Notes: generated from the letters alone by a model not told the origin. Shown: positions 36,024 through 46,079, numbered from the stretch's first letter. The stretch is 64,000 bases of DNA from Candidatus Venteria ishoeyi (GCF_030378065.1 NZ_JAUCGJ010000010.1:38619-102618); one strand, 5' to 3'. Made by a program: numbers and translations.

Positions 36024-37139
36024 TTATTCGCCCAAATTAATAACAAGCTCATCTCCTAACGAGATTCCAGCAACCTCTGAAGCCATACTGGCGATCTTCA
36101 TAATATTCCCTTTGCTGTAATTCGTTCCCGCCCACCAACCGGGCGCAATGAGTTCTGAGTATTCTTCACATAAATCTGGGCGATCCGGATACAATTCACT
36201 TTTTGATTGTGCAACAAACCGTCGTTTTCTTCCATGTTTTGGCCTTGCGGCTAATCTGCTTAAAAATGTTGAGTCCCTTTTATAAAGTTCCTTCAACATA
36301 AGAATTAATACGCCACGAGCACTTTTTTCTCTATATTCATGACCATCAAGCATAAAACCGACACCACTCAACTTTTGCGTTTTGCTTGAACCTTTCCTAT
36401 CACTGTTTGGTCGATGTGTTTTTTTAGGAAGAGTTGCTTTGTTCTTATGTGATGTTGTGGAAGATTTTTTTGCAGGATGGTGTAAAGTGACTAAGAAATC
36501 CTCTATGATATTCGCCGCAGGCTTGTATCCACATAGGCTTTCCACTTTATCGCTCAGTAACTCTACCAATAAATCATCTTGCTCTTGAATGAGTTTTGTC
36601 CAAGCATGAGGAATCGCTTCCACTATCTGTCTATTTTTGGCGATATTTTTATAATCTTTTCTTGCAATTTCAATGGCATCCCCTGAAATAATGGATGTAT
36701 GGCGTAAATATCGTTGTAGTTTTGAAGCAACTTCATCAGTTTCTCGCTCCAATAAATCAAGTTTATAGAATCGCCTTTCAGTATACCGACCTTGTTCGCC
36801 TGGTAAGTAAAAATGCCATTCTTGACCATCAGTTAGAATAGCCATTGGAATGCCTCTATGAAAGGCATATTCAAAAAGTTGACGTTCAGCGCCTTCTGCT
36901 TGTCCGACCTGCTTCACTTCGACAAATACAGCGGGTTTATTAGCAGGATGGCATAACGCATAATCCACTCTTCGGCCTTCAATGGTATATTCAGGAGCTA
37001 CAACAGAAGAATCAAATATTGGCCATTCGAGTGCTTGCAACACACGCAGTACAATCCCTTGCGAGACTGCTGCTTCATTTATAAAACGACCTTCTCGTAA
37101 GCCAATACAAATCTCTTCTATATGTTGCGTAATCTCCAT
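36024..37139 (-). CDS. Stand-alone HsdR_N-like nuclease-family protein
   Basis: About 371 residues from the ATG at 37139, chosen because GAGGCG lies just upstream; an ATG at 37166 adds nine residues and has no such site. The N-terminal ~150 residues match the type I restriction R-subunit N-terminal domain: RRVDYALCHP then AVFVEVKQVGQ gives the D-x(n)-E-x-K catalytic pattern. AEGAERQLFEYAFHRGIPMAILTDG follows. The middle is low-complexity and basic (HKNKATLPKKTHRPNSDRKG). The C-terminal ~110 residues form a distinct unit ending in APGWWAGTNYSKGNIMKI. No helicase, M or S subunit is nearby. A defence or DNA-repair role is inferred. Confidence 0.7.
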   Translation of the reverse strand: MEITQHIEEICIGLREGRFINEAAVSQGIVLRVLQALEWPIFDSSVVAPEYTIEGRRVDYALCHPANKPAVFVEVKQVGQAEGAERQLFEYAFHRGIPMAILTDGQEWHFYLPGEQGRYTERRFYKLDLLERETDEVASKLQRYLRHTSIISGDAIEIARKDYKNIAKNRQIVEAIPHAWTKLIQEQDDLLVELLSDKVESLCGYKPAANIIEDFLVTLHHPAKKSSTTSHKNKATLPKKTHRPNSDRKGSSKTQKLSGVGFMLDGHEYREKSARGVLILMLKELYKRDSTFLSRLAARPKHGRKRRFVAQSKSELYPDRPDLCEEYSELIAPGWWAGTNYSKGNIMKIASMASEVAGISLGDELVINLGE

Positions 37140-37334
37140 ATATCGCCTCGTTGTTATTGTTGTCATTAATTAACTAATCACATAAAACAATCCTAAACTT
37201 CAATCCCCATCTTTTACACAGTCCTGCTTGTATTTGTCAACATATTTACAGCTCATGCAAAAATGGCGAAGATACAGAGGGAATGCCTAAGCAAGTGTTG
37301 GCATGAAAAGAAGCTTACATCGCATTCAGGTTAT

Positions 37335-38063
37335 TTAACGATATGCGATGCGCAAACTGCCAAATAATAGCGCCAGACCAATGACAATCAAAAAACTTGC
37401 CCAGAACCAATAGGGTAAAAACAAGTATTTTGCCATTTGTCCGGTATCGGATAACATCGGTGCCTGATCAGCAATGGTGACGGAATAGGTAAATAAATAA
37501 TCCAGTTGCCGCCAGGCGCTGATAATCGCCTGTACGCCCAAAAACTGGATGGTAAATTGCTGCATCCAATGCGGTGTCAGCCAGAGAATCAAAAACAGAC
37601 TGCCTGCCAGTAGCAGGGTGGCGCTGAGTCCAAAACCTGAACGTATCCATAAAAACGCAGATAAAACCAGTATCAGCAATAACAGCCATAAACAAATCTG
37701 ACCGCTGCGGTAATTACGTCCGGCAATAATAAAAATAGCCCCGGCAATGGCAGGGCCCAACGGCCCGGCAGCTGCAATTATCCCTTTTTTAAAACCACTG
37801 AAATCGACCGTGGTGGTATAACGCGCCACCCCGGAGCCATCAGCATATAAGGTCAGGCGCTCAAAATTGCCACCCAGTAACTGCGCACTGAGGCCATGCC
37901 CCATTTCATGAAACCAGGTGGCTAGAATGGTAAAAGGGTATAAGACATAATTACCCCAGGGGAACTGCCAAATCACCACAGTCACTATTGCTGCAATAAG
38001 CAGGGTATACAATGCAGCTCTGCGTGAATGCGTATGCGAGTCGGCCTGGGGGGTAATGTCCAT
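37335..38063 (-). CDS. M50-type membrane metalloprotease homologue
   Basis: 242 residues with about five hydrophobic segments. The zinc motif HEMGH is in a membrane context (ILATWFHEMGHGLSAQLLGG), followed by a soluble stretch and more helices. This is the peptidase M50B-like arrangement seen in small bacterial proteins of unknown substrate. The second zinc ligand (an NPDG-like Asp) is not obvious, so activity is uncertain. It starts 12 bases after tyrS on the same strand, suggesting co-transcription. The 161-base gap to the nuclease-like gene shows nothing. Confidence 0.75.
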   Translation of the reverse strand: MDITPQADSHTHSRRAALYTLLIAAIVTVVIWQFPWGNYVLYPFTILATWFHEMGHGLSAQLLGGNFERLTLYADGSGVARYTTTVDFSGFKKGIIAAAGPLGPAIAGAIFIIAGRNYRSGQICLWLLLLILVLSAFLWIRSGFGLSATLLLAGSLFLILWLTPHWMQQFTIQFLGVQAIISAWRQLDYLFTYSVTIADQAPMLSDTGQMAKYLFLPYWFWASFLIVIGLALLFGSLRIAYR

Positions 38064-38075
38064 ACAAATATTGCC

Positions 38076-39338
38076 TTATGAAGTAACGCTTACTCTGGCA
38101 AAGCGCCGTTTACCGACCTGAAACACAGCATTTGTGCCAGCCTGAATGCGCAGTCCCTTGTCACTGACTTTTTCACTGTCAATTTTCACTGCACCTTGTT
38201 TAATCATACGAAATGCTTCCGAGGTGCTGCTGGTTAAGCCCGCGCTTTTCAGCAAATTGGCAATCGGCAGACCGCCTGCTTCAGCTTGCAGGGTTAATTC
38301 CGGCATGTCATCCGGTATCTGGTTTTGTTGAAAGCGTTTGATAAACGCCTGCTGTGCCTGCTCAGCAGCGGCATTGCTATGGAAACGGCTGATGAGTTCT
38401 TTTGCCAGATCGATTTTGACATCTCGCGGATTTTTCCCGGCATCAACATCGGTGCGCATTTGCACGATTTCTGATAAGGGACGGAAGCTTAACAGTTCCA
38501 GATAACGCCACATCAATTCATCAGAAATTGACATCAGCTTGCCAAACATTTCTTCCGGCGCTTCATCAATGCCGATGCTGTTATTCAGTGATTTAGACAT
38601 TTTATTAATGCCATCCGTGCCTTCCAGCAGAGGCATGGTTAAAATGCTTTGCGGGGTCTGAGCGTATTGTTTTTGCAGTTCACGCCCCATCAGCAAATTA
38701 AATTTCTGATCGGTGCCGCCAAGCTCCACATCTGCTTTTAGCGCAACGGAATCATAGCCCTGGACGAGCGGATACAAGAACTCATGAATCGCAATCGGTT
38801 GATTGCCTTGATAACGTTTATGGAAGTCATCACGCTCCAGCATTCTGGCAACCGTATGTCTGGCAGCCAGTTGGATCATGTCGGCGGCACCAAATTGATC
38901 CATCCATTGTGAGTTAAAACAGATTTCAGTTTTTTCCAGATCCAGAATTTTACCCAACTGGGTTTCATAACTGTGCGCGTTTTCCAACACCTGTTCTCTG
39001 GTCAGCGGTTTACGGGTGATATTTTTACCCGTGGGATCGCCTATCATGCCGGTAAAATCCCCAATCAGAAACAAGACATGATGCCCTAAATCCTGAAACT
39101 GTTTCAGCTTATTCATTAAAACAGTATGCCCCAGATGTAAATCCGGTGCGGTGGGATCAAAACCCGCTTTAATGCGTAAAGGTTTTCCAGTTGCTGTTGC
39201 TTGCTCTAATTGCTGAACCAGGCCTGATTCCTGAATGATTTCATCACTGCCACGTTTGATTTGCGTCAGTGCCTCAACCAGATGCGCTGGTATGGGTTTT
39301 GCCTGTTCTGTTACTGTATTGTTTTCTGTTGCGGACAT
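38076..39338 (-). CDS. tyrS: Tyrosyl-tRNA synthetase
   Basis: 420 residues. The class I signatures are HLGHTV (HIGH) near residue 70 and KMSKS near 246; the C-terminal S4 RNA-binding domain ([21 protein letters not shown]) is intact. It charges tRNA-Tyr. Gene order tyrS, divergent M23 peptidase, anmK is common in gammaproteobacteria and supports the assignment. The leader contains a TTCAGCG/CGCTGAA hairpin around 39393. Confidence 0.96.
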   Translation of the reverse strand: MSATENNTVTEQAKPIPAHLVEALTQIKRGSDEIIQESGLVQQLEQATATGKPLRIKAGFDPTAPDLHLGHTVLMNKLKQFQDLGHHVLFLIGDFTGMIGDPTGKNITRKPLTREQVLENAHSYETQLGKILDLEKTEICFNSQWMDQFGAADMIQLAARHTVARMLERDDFHKRYQGNQPIAIHEFLYPLVQGYDSVALKADVELGGTDQKFNLLMGRELQKQYAQTPQSILTMPLLEGTDGINKMSKSLNNSIGIDEAPEEMFGKLMSISDELMWRYLELLSFRPLSEIVQMRTDVDAGKNPRDVKIDLAKELISRFHSNAAAEQAQQAFIKRFQQNQIPDDMPELTLQAEAGGLPIANLLKSAGLTSSTSEAFRMIKQGAVKIDSEKVSDKGLRIQAGTNAVFQVGKRRFARVSVTS

Positions 39339-39644
39339 TACGAATTACCTGATGCGTGCCATTAATAGTTTCTGAATTTGGTGTGGCTTCATTCAGCGCT
39401 AAAGACGCTGAAAGCTGCTTTCAATTCATGCTACGTGATTGATAGTATGAAAACGGTAAATTGTAGCAGTTTTACTTGTAACCGTTTTATATACAATTAT
39501 GTTTGTTTGTTGTTTATTTGTTGTTTATTTGTAACAACTTAGTCGGTATTGACTTGCCAGCACAGTGTTTTTAAGGTATTTTATCGCCTGTTTCGATATA
39601 ATAAAAACAACCGAATTAACTGTAATACAGAGGGTTATGGAGTT

Positions 39645-41240
39645 TTGTTAAAGTATAGCTATAAACCAGTGCAGCAATTGTCGGCTCATCCGTTGTCTAA
39701 AAAACAGGCAAAATCTAATTGGTTTTCAGGTTTTTTTTCATCAAAAAAAAATGCAGCCTACCCACCATCACCTTTTCTGGATTACCAGGAACGTGGTTTA
39801 GCACATTTTGAGGCGGCTTCTTCACACAAAATACACCGTTCTAAATTTATTACACTGAGCATTTCCGTGGTGGGTTTGTCTCTGGCCTGGTGGTTGAACC
39901 ATTCCAGCGCCTCTTTTACACCGGCTCAAGAACTGCCACCCAGCATCAATCTGACAAAGGCAAAACCTGAGCCTGTACAAACCAGCGCGACCCCCATAGC
40001 AAGTGCGGCATCCATAGCAAGTGCGCCTCACACCACAATACTGTCACAGCCAAAGCCGATTGTGGTCAGTGCAATACCTGAAATCAAACAGGCGTTAAAT
40101 GTAGAAAGCCCAATAAAAGATCGCTGGCTGGAACTGACCATACGCTCTGGTGACAGTTTATCCAAGCTGTTCAGTCAACATAAGCTAAATCGTAAAGATT
40201 TACATAAAATTCTACAATTAAAACAACATCGTAAAGTTTTCAGGAGCTTACGTCTGGGACAAAAAATCCAGATATTACATACGGCTGATGGACATATACA
40301 GCAATTAAAGTTACATAGCGGCCCGGTACATTGCCTGGTGATTAAAGCCAGTAATGAAAACGGAAAATTTATTGGCACAATTGAAGAATTAGCGCTGGAA
40401 ACCCGCCAAAAAACAGCATCGGGACAAATCCAATCTTCTTTTTTTGGTTCAGCCAGAAAGGCCGATTTATCAAGTGCACAAGTGCTGGCATTGATGAAAA
40501 TCTTCAGTTGGGATATTGATTTTGCCCTGGATATTCGCAGTGGTGATCGTTTTAATGTGGTTTTTGAAGAATTACACCACCAGGGTAAAAAGGTGAAAAC
40601 CGGCGCGATTCTCGCTGCTGAGTTTATCAATAACGGTCAGGTTTTTCGTGCTTTACGTTATCAGGCCGCAGATGGCTCCAGCACTTATTACACGCCTGCG
40701 GGTAACAGCCTGCAAAAAGCCTTTATTCGCACGCCGGTAAAAGTCGGGCGCGTGACTTCTCATTTCAACCCCAACCGCAGACACCCCGTGCTTAATCGTA
40801 TTCGCGCACATAAAGGTGTTGATTATGGTGCGCCGGTGGGTACGCCAATTTATGCCGCAGGTAATGGCAGAGTTAAGTTTATTGGACGCAAAGGCGGTTA
40901 TGGCAATGCTATTATTTTGCAGCATGCTCAAAAATATACCACCTTATATGGTCACATGAATGCATTTGCCAAGGGGATGAAATCCGGTCAACGGGTTAAA
41001 CAGGGGCAGTTGATTGGTTATGTTGGGAAAACTGGCTTAGCCAGCGGCCCACATCTGCATTATGAATTCCGGGTTAATGGCGTGCATAAAAACCCGCTGA
41101 CGGTTAAATTGCCAAAATCATTGCCAATGGATAAGGGTTTTGTGAAAGATTTTCAACAGCAAACCCAGGCAGTGCTGGCGCAATTAAATGCCTTAGGTAG
41201 CGTTGCCTTAAATACAGCTTCCGCATTAAGCGTTGAATAA
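39645..41240 (+). CDS. M23-family cell-wall peptidase (OapA/LytM domains)
   Basis: About 531 residues if the TTG at 39645 is used; the frame is open from a TTG at 39549, and no ATG or GTG is available in the first part, so the start is uncertain. A transmembrane helix (SKFITLSISVVGLSLAWWL) precedes a Pro/Ala-rich periplasmic stretch. An OapA/LysM-like domain follows (LTIRSGDSLSKLFSQHKL), then the LytM peptidase domain with zinc ligands in HKGVDYGAPVGTPIYAAGNG and GPHLHYEFRVNG. It resembles MepM/YebA D,D-endopeptidases that open peptidoglycan for growth. The gap to tyrS carries a short repeat (TTTGTTGTTTA twice). Confidence 0.88.
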   Translation: MLKYSYKPVQQLSAHPLSKKQAKSNWFSGFFSSKKNAAYPPSPFLDYQERGLAHFEAASSHKIHRSKFITLSISVVGLSLAWWLNHSSASFTPAQELPPSINLTKAKPEPVQTSATPIASAASIASAPHTTILSQPKPIVVSAIPEIKQALNVESPIKDRWLELTIRSGDSLSKLFSQHKLNRKDLHKILQLKQHRKVFRSLRLGQKIQILHTADGHIQQLKLHSGPVHCLVIKASNENGKFIGTIEELALETRQKTASGQIQSSFFGSARKADLSSAQVLALMKIFSWDIDFALDIRSGDRFNVVFEELHHQGKKVKTGAILAAEFINNGQVFRALRYQAADGSSTYYTPAGNSLQKAFIRTPVKVGRVTSHFNPNRRHPVLNRIRAHKGVDYGAPVGTPIYAAGNGRVKFIGRKGGYGNAIILQHAQKYTTLYGHMNAFAKGMKSGQRVKQGQLIGYVGKTGLASGPHLHYEFRVNGVHKNPLTVKLPKSLPMDKGFVKDFQQQTQAVLAQLNALGSVALNTASALSVE

Positions 41241-41256
41241 GTCATCTGAGTTATTT

Positions 41257-42372
41257 ATGTTAGAACTTTATATTGGTTTGATGTCAGGCACCAGTGCTGA
41301 CGGTATTGATGCAGTACTGGTCAATTTTTTTCCGCGCTCGCCCTTATTAATCGCCTCTCACCACCAACCCCTGTCGCCAAACTTTCGCCAGCAGATACTG
41401 GAACTCAGTCAGACTGATGCACCGGTTTATGCTCAGCAACTGGCAGCCCTGGATCAGGAAGCGGGTTATTTATTTGCGCAGGCAGTGATGGCCTTGCTGG
41501 GAAAAACAGATTTCACCCCGGATCAAATCACTGCCATCGGCAGTCATGGGCAAACCCTGTATCATTGGCCGCCTTCCAAACAACACAATATTGCCACCAG
41601 TTGGCAAATTGGTGATCCCAATTTAATTGCTTATCACACGGGTATTACCACAGTGGCAGATTTTCGGCGCATGGACATGGCAGGCGGGGGACAGGGTGCG
41701 CCTTTGGCTCCCGCATTTCATGCCGCGCGCTGGCGCGTGAAAGATGAAGACAGGGTAGTACTGAATATCGGCGGCATCAGCAATCTGACGCTGTTACCTA
41801 AAGACATGGAGCAAGCCGTTTCCGGGTATGACATCGGCCCTGGCAATGCGCTGTTAGATGCCTGGACGCAACGTCACCTGGGCCAGCCGCAAGACACCGA
41901 CAGCCTGTGGGCGGAAACCGGCACGGTACAAGCTGATTTATTGTCACATTTGTTATCCGATCCTTATTTCCAACAGCCAGCGCCGAAAAGTACGGGCAAG
42001 GATTATTTTAATCTGTCCTGGCTGGATCGTTATCTGGAGGATTTCCCAGGACTGGCGACAGAAGATGTGCAAGCCACGCTGGTTGACTTAACCATACAAA
42101 GTATTGCGCAGGTTTTAAACCAGCTACCAATGCAGCGTTTACTGGTTTGTGGCGGCGGCGTACACAACCCCTTGCTGATTACCCGACTGAATCAGGTGTT
42201 AGCGCCCTGCCCGGTGGAATCCACTGAAGATCACGGCATCGATCCCGATTGGGTGGAAGCCTGCTGTTTTGCCTGGTTGGCACAGCAACGATTACAGCAA
42301 AAACCGGGGAACCTGCCACAAGTGACGGGCGCGCGCCAGCCGCTGGTTTTGGGTGGGGTTTATACGTCTTGA
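41257..42372 (+). CDS. anmK: Anhydro-N-acetylmuramic acid kinase
   Basis: 371 residues from the ATG at 41257; a TTG at 41233 would overlap the peptidase gene. Family motifs are GLMSGTSADGIDA, IGSHGQTLYHWP, ADFRRMDMAGGGQGAPL, NIGGISNLTLL and GPGNALLDAW. AnmK phosphorylates and opens 1,6-anhydro-MurNAc during cell-wall recycling. Placement after the M23 peptidase fits that job. Its 3' end overlaps the convergent next gene by 13 bases. Confidence 0.95.
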   Translation: MLELYIGLMSGTSADGIDAVLVNFFPRSPLLIASHHQPLSPNFRQQILELSQTDAPVYAQQLAALDQEAGYLFAQAVMALLGKTDFTPDQITAIGSHGQTLYHWPPSKQHNIATSWQIGDPNLIAYHTGITTVADFRRMDMAGGGQGAPLAPAFHAARWRVKDEDRVVLNIGGISNLTLLPKDMEQAVSGYDIGPGNALLDAWTQRHLGQPQDTDSLWAETGTVQADLLSHLLSDPYFQQPAPKSTGKDYFNLSWLDRYLEDFPGLATEDVQATLVDLTIQSIAQVLNQLPMQRLLVCGGGVHNPLLITRLNQVLAPCPVESTEDHGIDPDWVEACCFAWLAQQRLQQKPGNLPQVTGARQPLVLGGVYTS

Positions 42373-43184
42373 TACACATCTGACATAGCAGAAAGTATAT
42401 CGTTCAATTGCGTAATTTCCCCCGCCACTTCTTCGCGCACCCGACCCAGGCGCGAGCCATCCAGTTCACGGGCTTCAATCAGCAGGGTTTGGGAATAAAT
42501 CGTACCGACGGCGCTGATGGTGTGTTCCAGTTGCAGTTTGGCCTGTTTCATGGTGTTGTCCACATTATCCAGTGCAGCCACCTGACGCTGTAAACCGCCT
42601 TGGGTGATTTCCAACTGTTTGCGCAGGCCGGGATCTTTTTCCTGTTGAAATTGTCGTTCCAATACTTTTAAACGCTGGCTGGCATGAACCCGGTCGGCCT
42701 GAAGTAATTCATATTCCGAGAGGTAACGATCAATGCGTTGCGCCAGGGTATAACTGGTTTTCAGCCATTCGCGCACTTGTTCTGCCGTTTCGTTGAGGTG
42801 GTCTTTTAAGCTGGTGTCACGCCAGCGATTAACGCGGCTTTCCAGGCGGCTGTGATAGGCAAAAGCCTTGTCGATTTGGGCTTGCAACTGTTGATTTTTG
42901 AGGTCTTTGGGATAATATTGCTCGCGTAGCAGGCGATCAATAATCATCCGGCTGTTATCCGTATCGGTAATGCTGGAATAAAATAACAAGCTTTCGCTGA
43001 GCAGGCCAAAGCCCAGGCTGCCGCCCCACAGCCATGAAGGAACGATGCCCTGAGCATTCAGATAGACGCTGAGCAAAGTGCCGCCTGCTGTCAAGCCCAG
43101 TATCACCGCGCTTTCCCAGCGAAAAAAAGCATATTCAATAATATTGCGGCGGACTAAATCCTGAAATGAAGTTGCTGTTGACAT
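42360..43184 (-). CDS. Membrane-anchored coiled-coil protein of unknown function
   Basis: 274 residues. Two hydrophobic helices near the start (AVILGLTAGGTLLSVYL and WLWGGSLGFGLL) form a hairpin, then ~200 residues of coiled coil (LKVLERQFQQEKDPGLRKQL and similar) face the cytoplasm. Seven bases after the VWA/binding-protein gene and with a GGAAC site before its ATG, it is clearly the second gene of a pair. Function unknown. Confidence 0.75.
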   Translation of the reverse strand: MSTATSFQDLVRRNIIEYAFFRWESAVILGLTAGGTLLSVYLNAQGIVPSWLWGGSLGFGLLSESLLFYSSITDTDNSRMIIDRLLREQYYPKDLKNQQLQAQIDKAFAYHSRLESRVNRWRDTSLKDHLNETAEQVREWLKTSYTLAQRIDRYLSEYELLQADRVHASQRLKVLERQFQQEKDPGLRKQLEITQGGLQRQVAALDNVDNTMKQAKLQLEHTISAVGTIYSQTLLIEARELDGSRLGRVREEVAGEITQLNDILSAMSDVYQDV

Positions 43185-43191
43185 GATGTTC

Positions 43192-44934
43192 CTATTGCTC
43201 AGCAGAAATCTTCAGGTAAATTTTTTCCAGTGATTGCGGTGAAGCGGCAAACATCTTGCCGCCACTGACCTGGGCAATACGTTGTAATACGGTTTGATTT
43301 GCACCTTCACCAAAAGCAATCGGGTAAATTTTCACCCCATCCGCTTCAGCATGGGCAGGCAGGCAAGTGGCAAACATTTCATTTTCACTGGGCTGACCGA
43401 CCGTATCATCACCATCAGAGAGTAAAATCACGCCATATAAACGGCTGTCACCCGTTTTCTGATCGCGCTTGCGTTGTTGCTGCAACATCGCCGTGGCCTG
43501 ACAAACTGCCTTATGTAAGGCGGTATTGCCATTGACCAGCAGATTTTGGACGGTGTTGGCAAGTTGCTCGACATTATCGGCAACCCGCGCGGGTGCCTGC
43601 AAGGTGGTAACGTCAGTGTTAAAAGTCAGTACCCCAATACGGTCATCCGGGTGCAGGCGTTTGAGAAACTTGGCGCTGGCTTCGGTGGCACTACGAATTT
43701 TCTCGCCATTCATGCTGCCGGAAACATCCAGCGCCATGATCACCGAGGCCTTGCGTTTGGTTTGTAAAAATACATCAATTACCGCCTGCCCCATTTCACC
43801 ACTGGGTTCCGGCAAAGGTGCAACGGTTTCAGGCGTGACAGCGGGATTGGTGCCATGTTCTAAGTCCAGCGGCGCGTGTAGTGCGATATTGGTATCTAGT
43901 GGGCGCAGGCGCTTGTCAATGGCGAGTTTTTGCTGTTCACCACTGTTCATGAAATCATAAAATAATTGTGCGGCTTCAGCTTGTTCAGGGCTGACCCAAT
44001 TGGCCTGATCCAGCACGCAGTAAGGATGATCACCCCAGAATGCACCTTCTGCGGGGAAAATAAAGGCAACCGGAAAGCGCAGTTGCTTGGTATATTTCAG
44101 GTTCATATTCACTGCTTCCGCTTCATAGGTAGCTATCGCATGTAAATAACGTGGCCCTTCGTTGACCATGAGTTTAACCAAATCTTCTGTCACTACACCA
44201 TATTTAGAGGTATTTTGTGCCAGGGTTTTCAGCGCATTTTTCACTGCCGGGGTGTAAGCCTGACGCGGTGTAATATCGCCTTTACCGGCAATGCCGTAGA
44301 CAAATGAGGTCATGGTCAGCAAGCCGGAATTACCATATTTTGGATGAGCGTGACCAAAGCGGAATTTGCCCCATTCCGGGTGTCCGTGACGCGCCCAGCC
44401 TGTGTCATCCGAGGCCAGTTCTACGATGGTTTTCCAGCCAATGGGTTTATCCGGCCAGCCCAGTGCTTCCGCCATAGGTCGCCACATGGCAATACCCAGC
44501 GGGGTATAAATACTGGCCTGGCATTGCTTACTCATTATCGTAGCCTGCCCCTGTTGACGCAAACTATCGCTTAATTGCGATACCCAGGAACGACTGCCGG
44601 GACTCCATACCGTTGGCTTCAAACGCCCTTCCAGAATGGCTTTAGTCGAACCGCCGGAAGAGACGGGGTTTACCCGCACGACAATTTTTTTACCGCTGCG
44701 GGTGGTTTGCCCGCTGTTTGCAAAATTTGCCGCCACTGCCTCCATCCAGGCTTGCTTGGTGCTGGATGAAGCGATGCTTAGCTCAATGCTGTCAGCAGGC
44801 ATAGCGGGCTGCGCTTTAGGTACTGGTTTGCTGGCTTGTTGCTGCGGTGGTTCTACCAGGGAATCACTCAGCAGCCATACGCCGCCCAGAACAATCGCGA
44901 TAATGACAAAAAAAATTGTGCGCGTGCGGTTCAT
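43192..44934 (-). CDS. Extracellular solute-binding/VWA-domain fusion protein
   Basis: 580 residues. An uncleaved N-terminal anchor (TIFFVIIAIVLGGVWLLSD) is followed by a type 2 periplasmic-binding-like domain (about 50-345; ELSIASSSTKQAWMEAV, SGGSTKAILEGRLKPTVWSP). A von Willebrand A domain (about 395-575) carries the MIDAS MALDVSGSMNG and later VILLSDGDDT. The combination suggests ligand-dependent metal-ion adhesion on the outer face of the inner membrane, but no substrate is known. It forms an operon with the downstream coiled-coil protein. The 134 bases on its upstream side are featureless. Confidence 0.83.
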   Translation of the reverse strand: MNRTRTIFFVIIAIVLGGVWLLSDSLVEPPQQQASKPVPKAQPAMPADSIELSIASSSTKQAWMEAVAANFANSGQTTRSGKKIVVRVNPVSSGGSTKAILEGRLKPTVWSPGSRSWVSQLSDSLRQQGQATIMSKQCQASIYTPLGIAMWRPMAEALGWPDKPIGWKTIVELASDDTGWARHGHPEWGKFRFGHAHPKYGNSGLLTMTSFVYGIAGKGDITPRQAYTPAVKNALKTLAQNTSKYGVVTEDLVKLMVNEGPRYLHAIATYEAEAVNMNLKYTKQLRFPVAFIFPAEGAFWGDHPYCVLDQANWVSPEQAEAAQLFYDFMNSGEQQKLAIDKRLRPLDTNIALHAPLDLEHGTNPAVTPETVAPLPEPSGEMGQAVIDVFLQTKRKASVIMALDVSGSMNGEKIRSATEASAKFLKRLHPDDRIGVLTFNTDVTTLQAPARVADNVEQLANTVQNLLVNGNTALHKAVCQATAMLQQQRKRDQKTGDSRLYGVILLSDGDDTVGQPSENEMFATCLPAHAEADGVKIYPIAFGEGANQTVLQRIAQVSGGKMFAASPQSLEKIYLKISAEQ

Positions 44935-45068
44935 GATTTATCTCTATGTGTCTATGACGATAAAGGCAATGTCACATCCATAGCGCATTTTGTCAAGTGA
45001 TGCAGGATGGAATAGGCGCGATGTGAGCATTATTAAGTATGTGAGCGGTATCGCGCCATATTCCACTA

Positions 45069-45902
45069 TTACGATTTCAATACCTGCAAAAGTAATAAAC
45101 CATCTTGCGGGTTCATACTGTGTGCGCCCGGTGCCACAATACGGGTGCTACGGCCTTGTAAGGCAGGTACCAGATTCATGTCCTGGCTGTAAGCCTGCAC
45201 CAGATCATCCCCATATAAGGCAAAAGCATCACCACGCACCAAAGAGTAATACTGCATATCAGGATGGGGTTGCTGATTAAGCCAGAATAATAAATTACCA
45301 GGGCGTGGGCGGCTCAAATCGACTAACAAACCGCTGGAATGGCGCAGCAAGTCCATTTCCGGGGCTGCGACTAAATCCGTGAGTAAATTGAGAGGAAAGG
45401 GACTGTGGCTGACATTCAGCGCCTGTTCTGCGCGCGAGGTACCCAAATGTGGCGCGGCAATGGTAATCAGTCTTTTGATTTTGGGGCTGTCTTTTTGTAT
45501 CAAAGCCATACGGGCAACCACACCACCTGCTGAATGCGCGGCAATGGATAGGTCTTCCTGTGGATGTTGCTGCTGGATAAATTGCAGCATTTTATTTAAT
45601 AAATCGGCCTGCAATGCAATGGGCGCAGTTGCAGGCAGCTTGACGGGATAAATCTGATTATTGATTTTGTTTTTTAGCTGAGCCGGTAACTGGGTGACAC
45701 CATTTGGCGAAGCCGTCAGTATACCGTTTGTACGCCAGCCATGTTGCTCCAATACAGGAATGACACCGCTGTCAACCCAGGATTGGGGCGAACCCAGATA
45801 ACCATGTACCAGCACCAGAACATCTGCGCGACTGGCAGTACTCAGCAATAAAAAACACAGCATGATAGAAACAGAACGGAAAATAAATCGTATTTGACTC
45901 AT
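45069..45902 (-). CDS. Exported alpha/beta-hydrolase (lipase/DUF676-like)
   Basis: 277 residues from the ATG at 45902, which has AAAGG about 11 bases upstream; a GTG at 45914 is the alternative. A signal peptide (SIMLCFLLLSTASRA) precedes VLVLVHGYLGSPQSW (oxyanion-hole region). The nucleophile elbow is AAHSAGGVVARM, with Ser in the G/A-H-S-x-G pattern, and a C-terminal APGAHSM gives the probable catalytic His. Likely a periplasmic esterase or lipase; substrate unknown. Confidence 0.8.
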   Translation of the reverse strand: MSQIRFIFRSVSIMLCFLLLSTASRADVLVLVHGYLGSPQSWVDSGVIPVLEQHGWRTNGILTASPNGVTQLPAQLKNKINNQIYPVKLPATAPIALQADLLNKMLQFIQQQHPQEDLSIAAHSAGGVVARMALIQKDSPKIKRLITIAAPHLGTSRAEQALNVSHSPFPLNLLTDLVAAPEMDLLRHSSGLLVDLSRPRPGNLLFWLNQQPHPDMQYYSLVRGDAFALYGDDLVQAYSQDMNLVPALQGRSTRIVAPGAHSMNPQDGLLLLQVLKS

Positions 45903-46037
45903 GATTAGATACACCTTTATAAAAATTGTATTTTAGTAAATTATAATATATTAATTTTCAAAATCAATGCCTGGGAAGCTATCAGGCTTAAGAAACTCTG
46001 CTACGGCTTTATTATCAGATAACTTGCTTATTTTCAC

Positions 46038-46079
46038 ACCCCTGGTATATATTTATAGCTATAAATATATACCAGGGGT
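46038..46079. promoter_or_regulatory. Perfect 42-bp palindrome: probable VapBC operator
   Basis: Two 21-base arms, beginning ACCCCTGGTATATATTTA, are exact reverse complements with no spacer, centred between 46058 and 46059. It ends seven bases before the vapB ATG. The right arm includes AGGGGT at 46074-46079, the only good Shine-Dalgarno. VapBC complexes autoregulate through such palindromes, so operator function is a strong inference; an RNA hairpin could also hide the ribosome site. Confidence 0.85.

Noticed and set aside
36623..36829. Separate small gene inside the nuclease-like gene
   Set aside because: It is a shadow frame on the same strand of a gene with clear domain signal.
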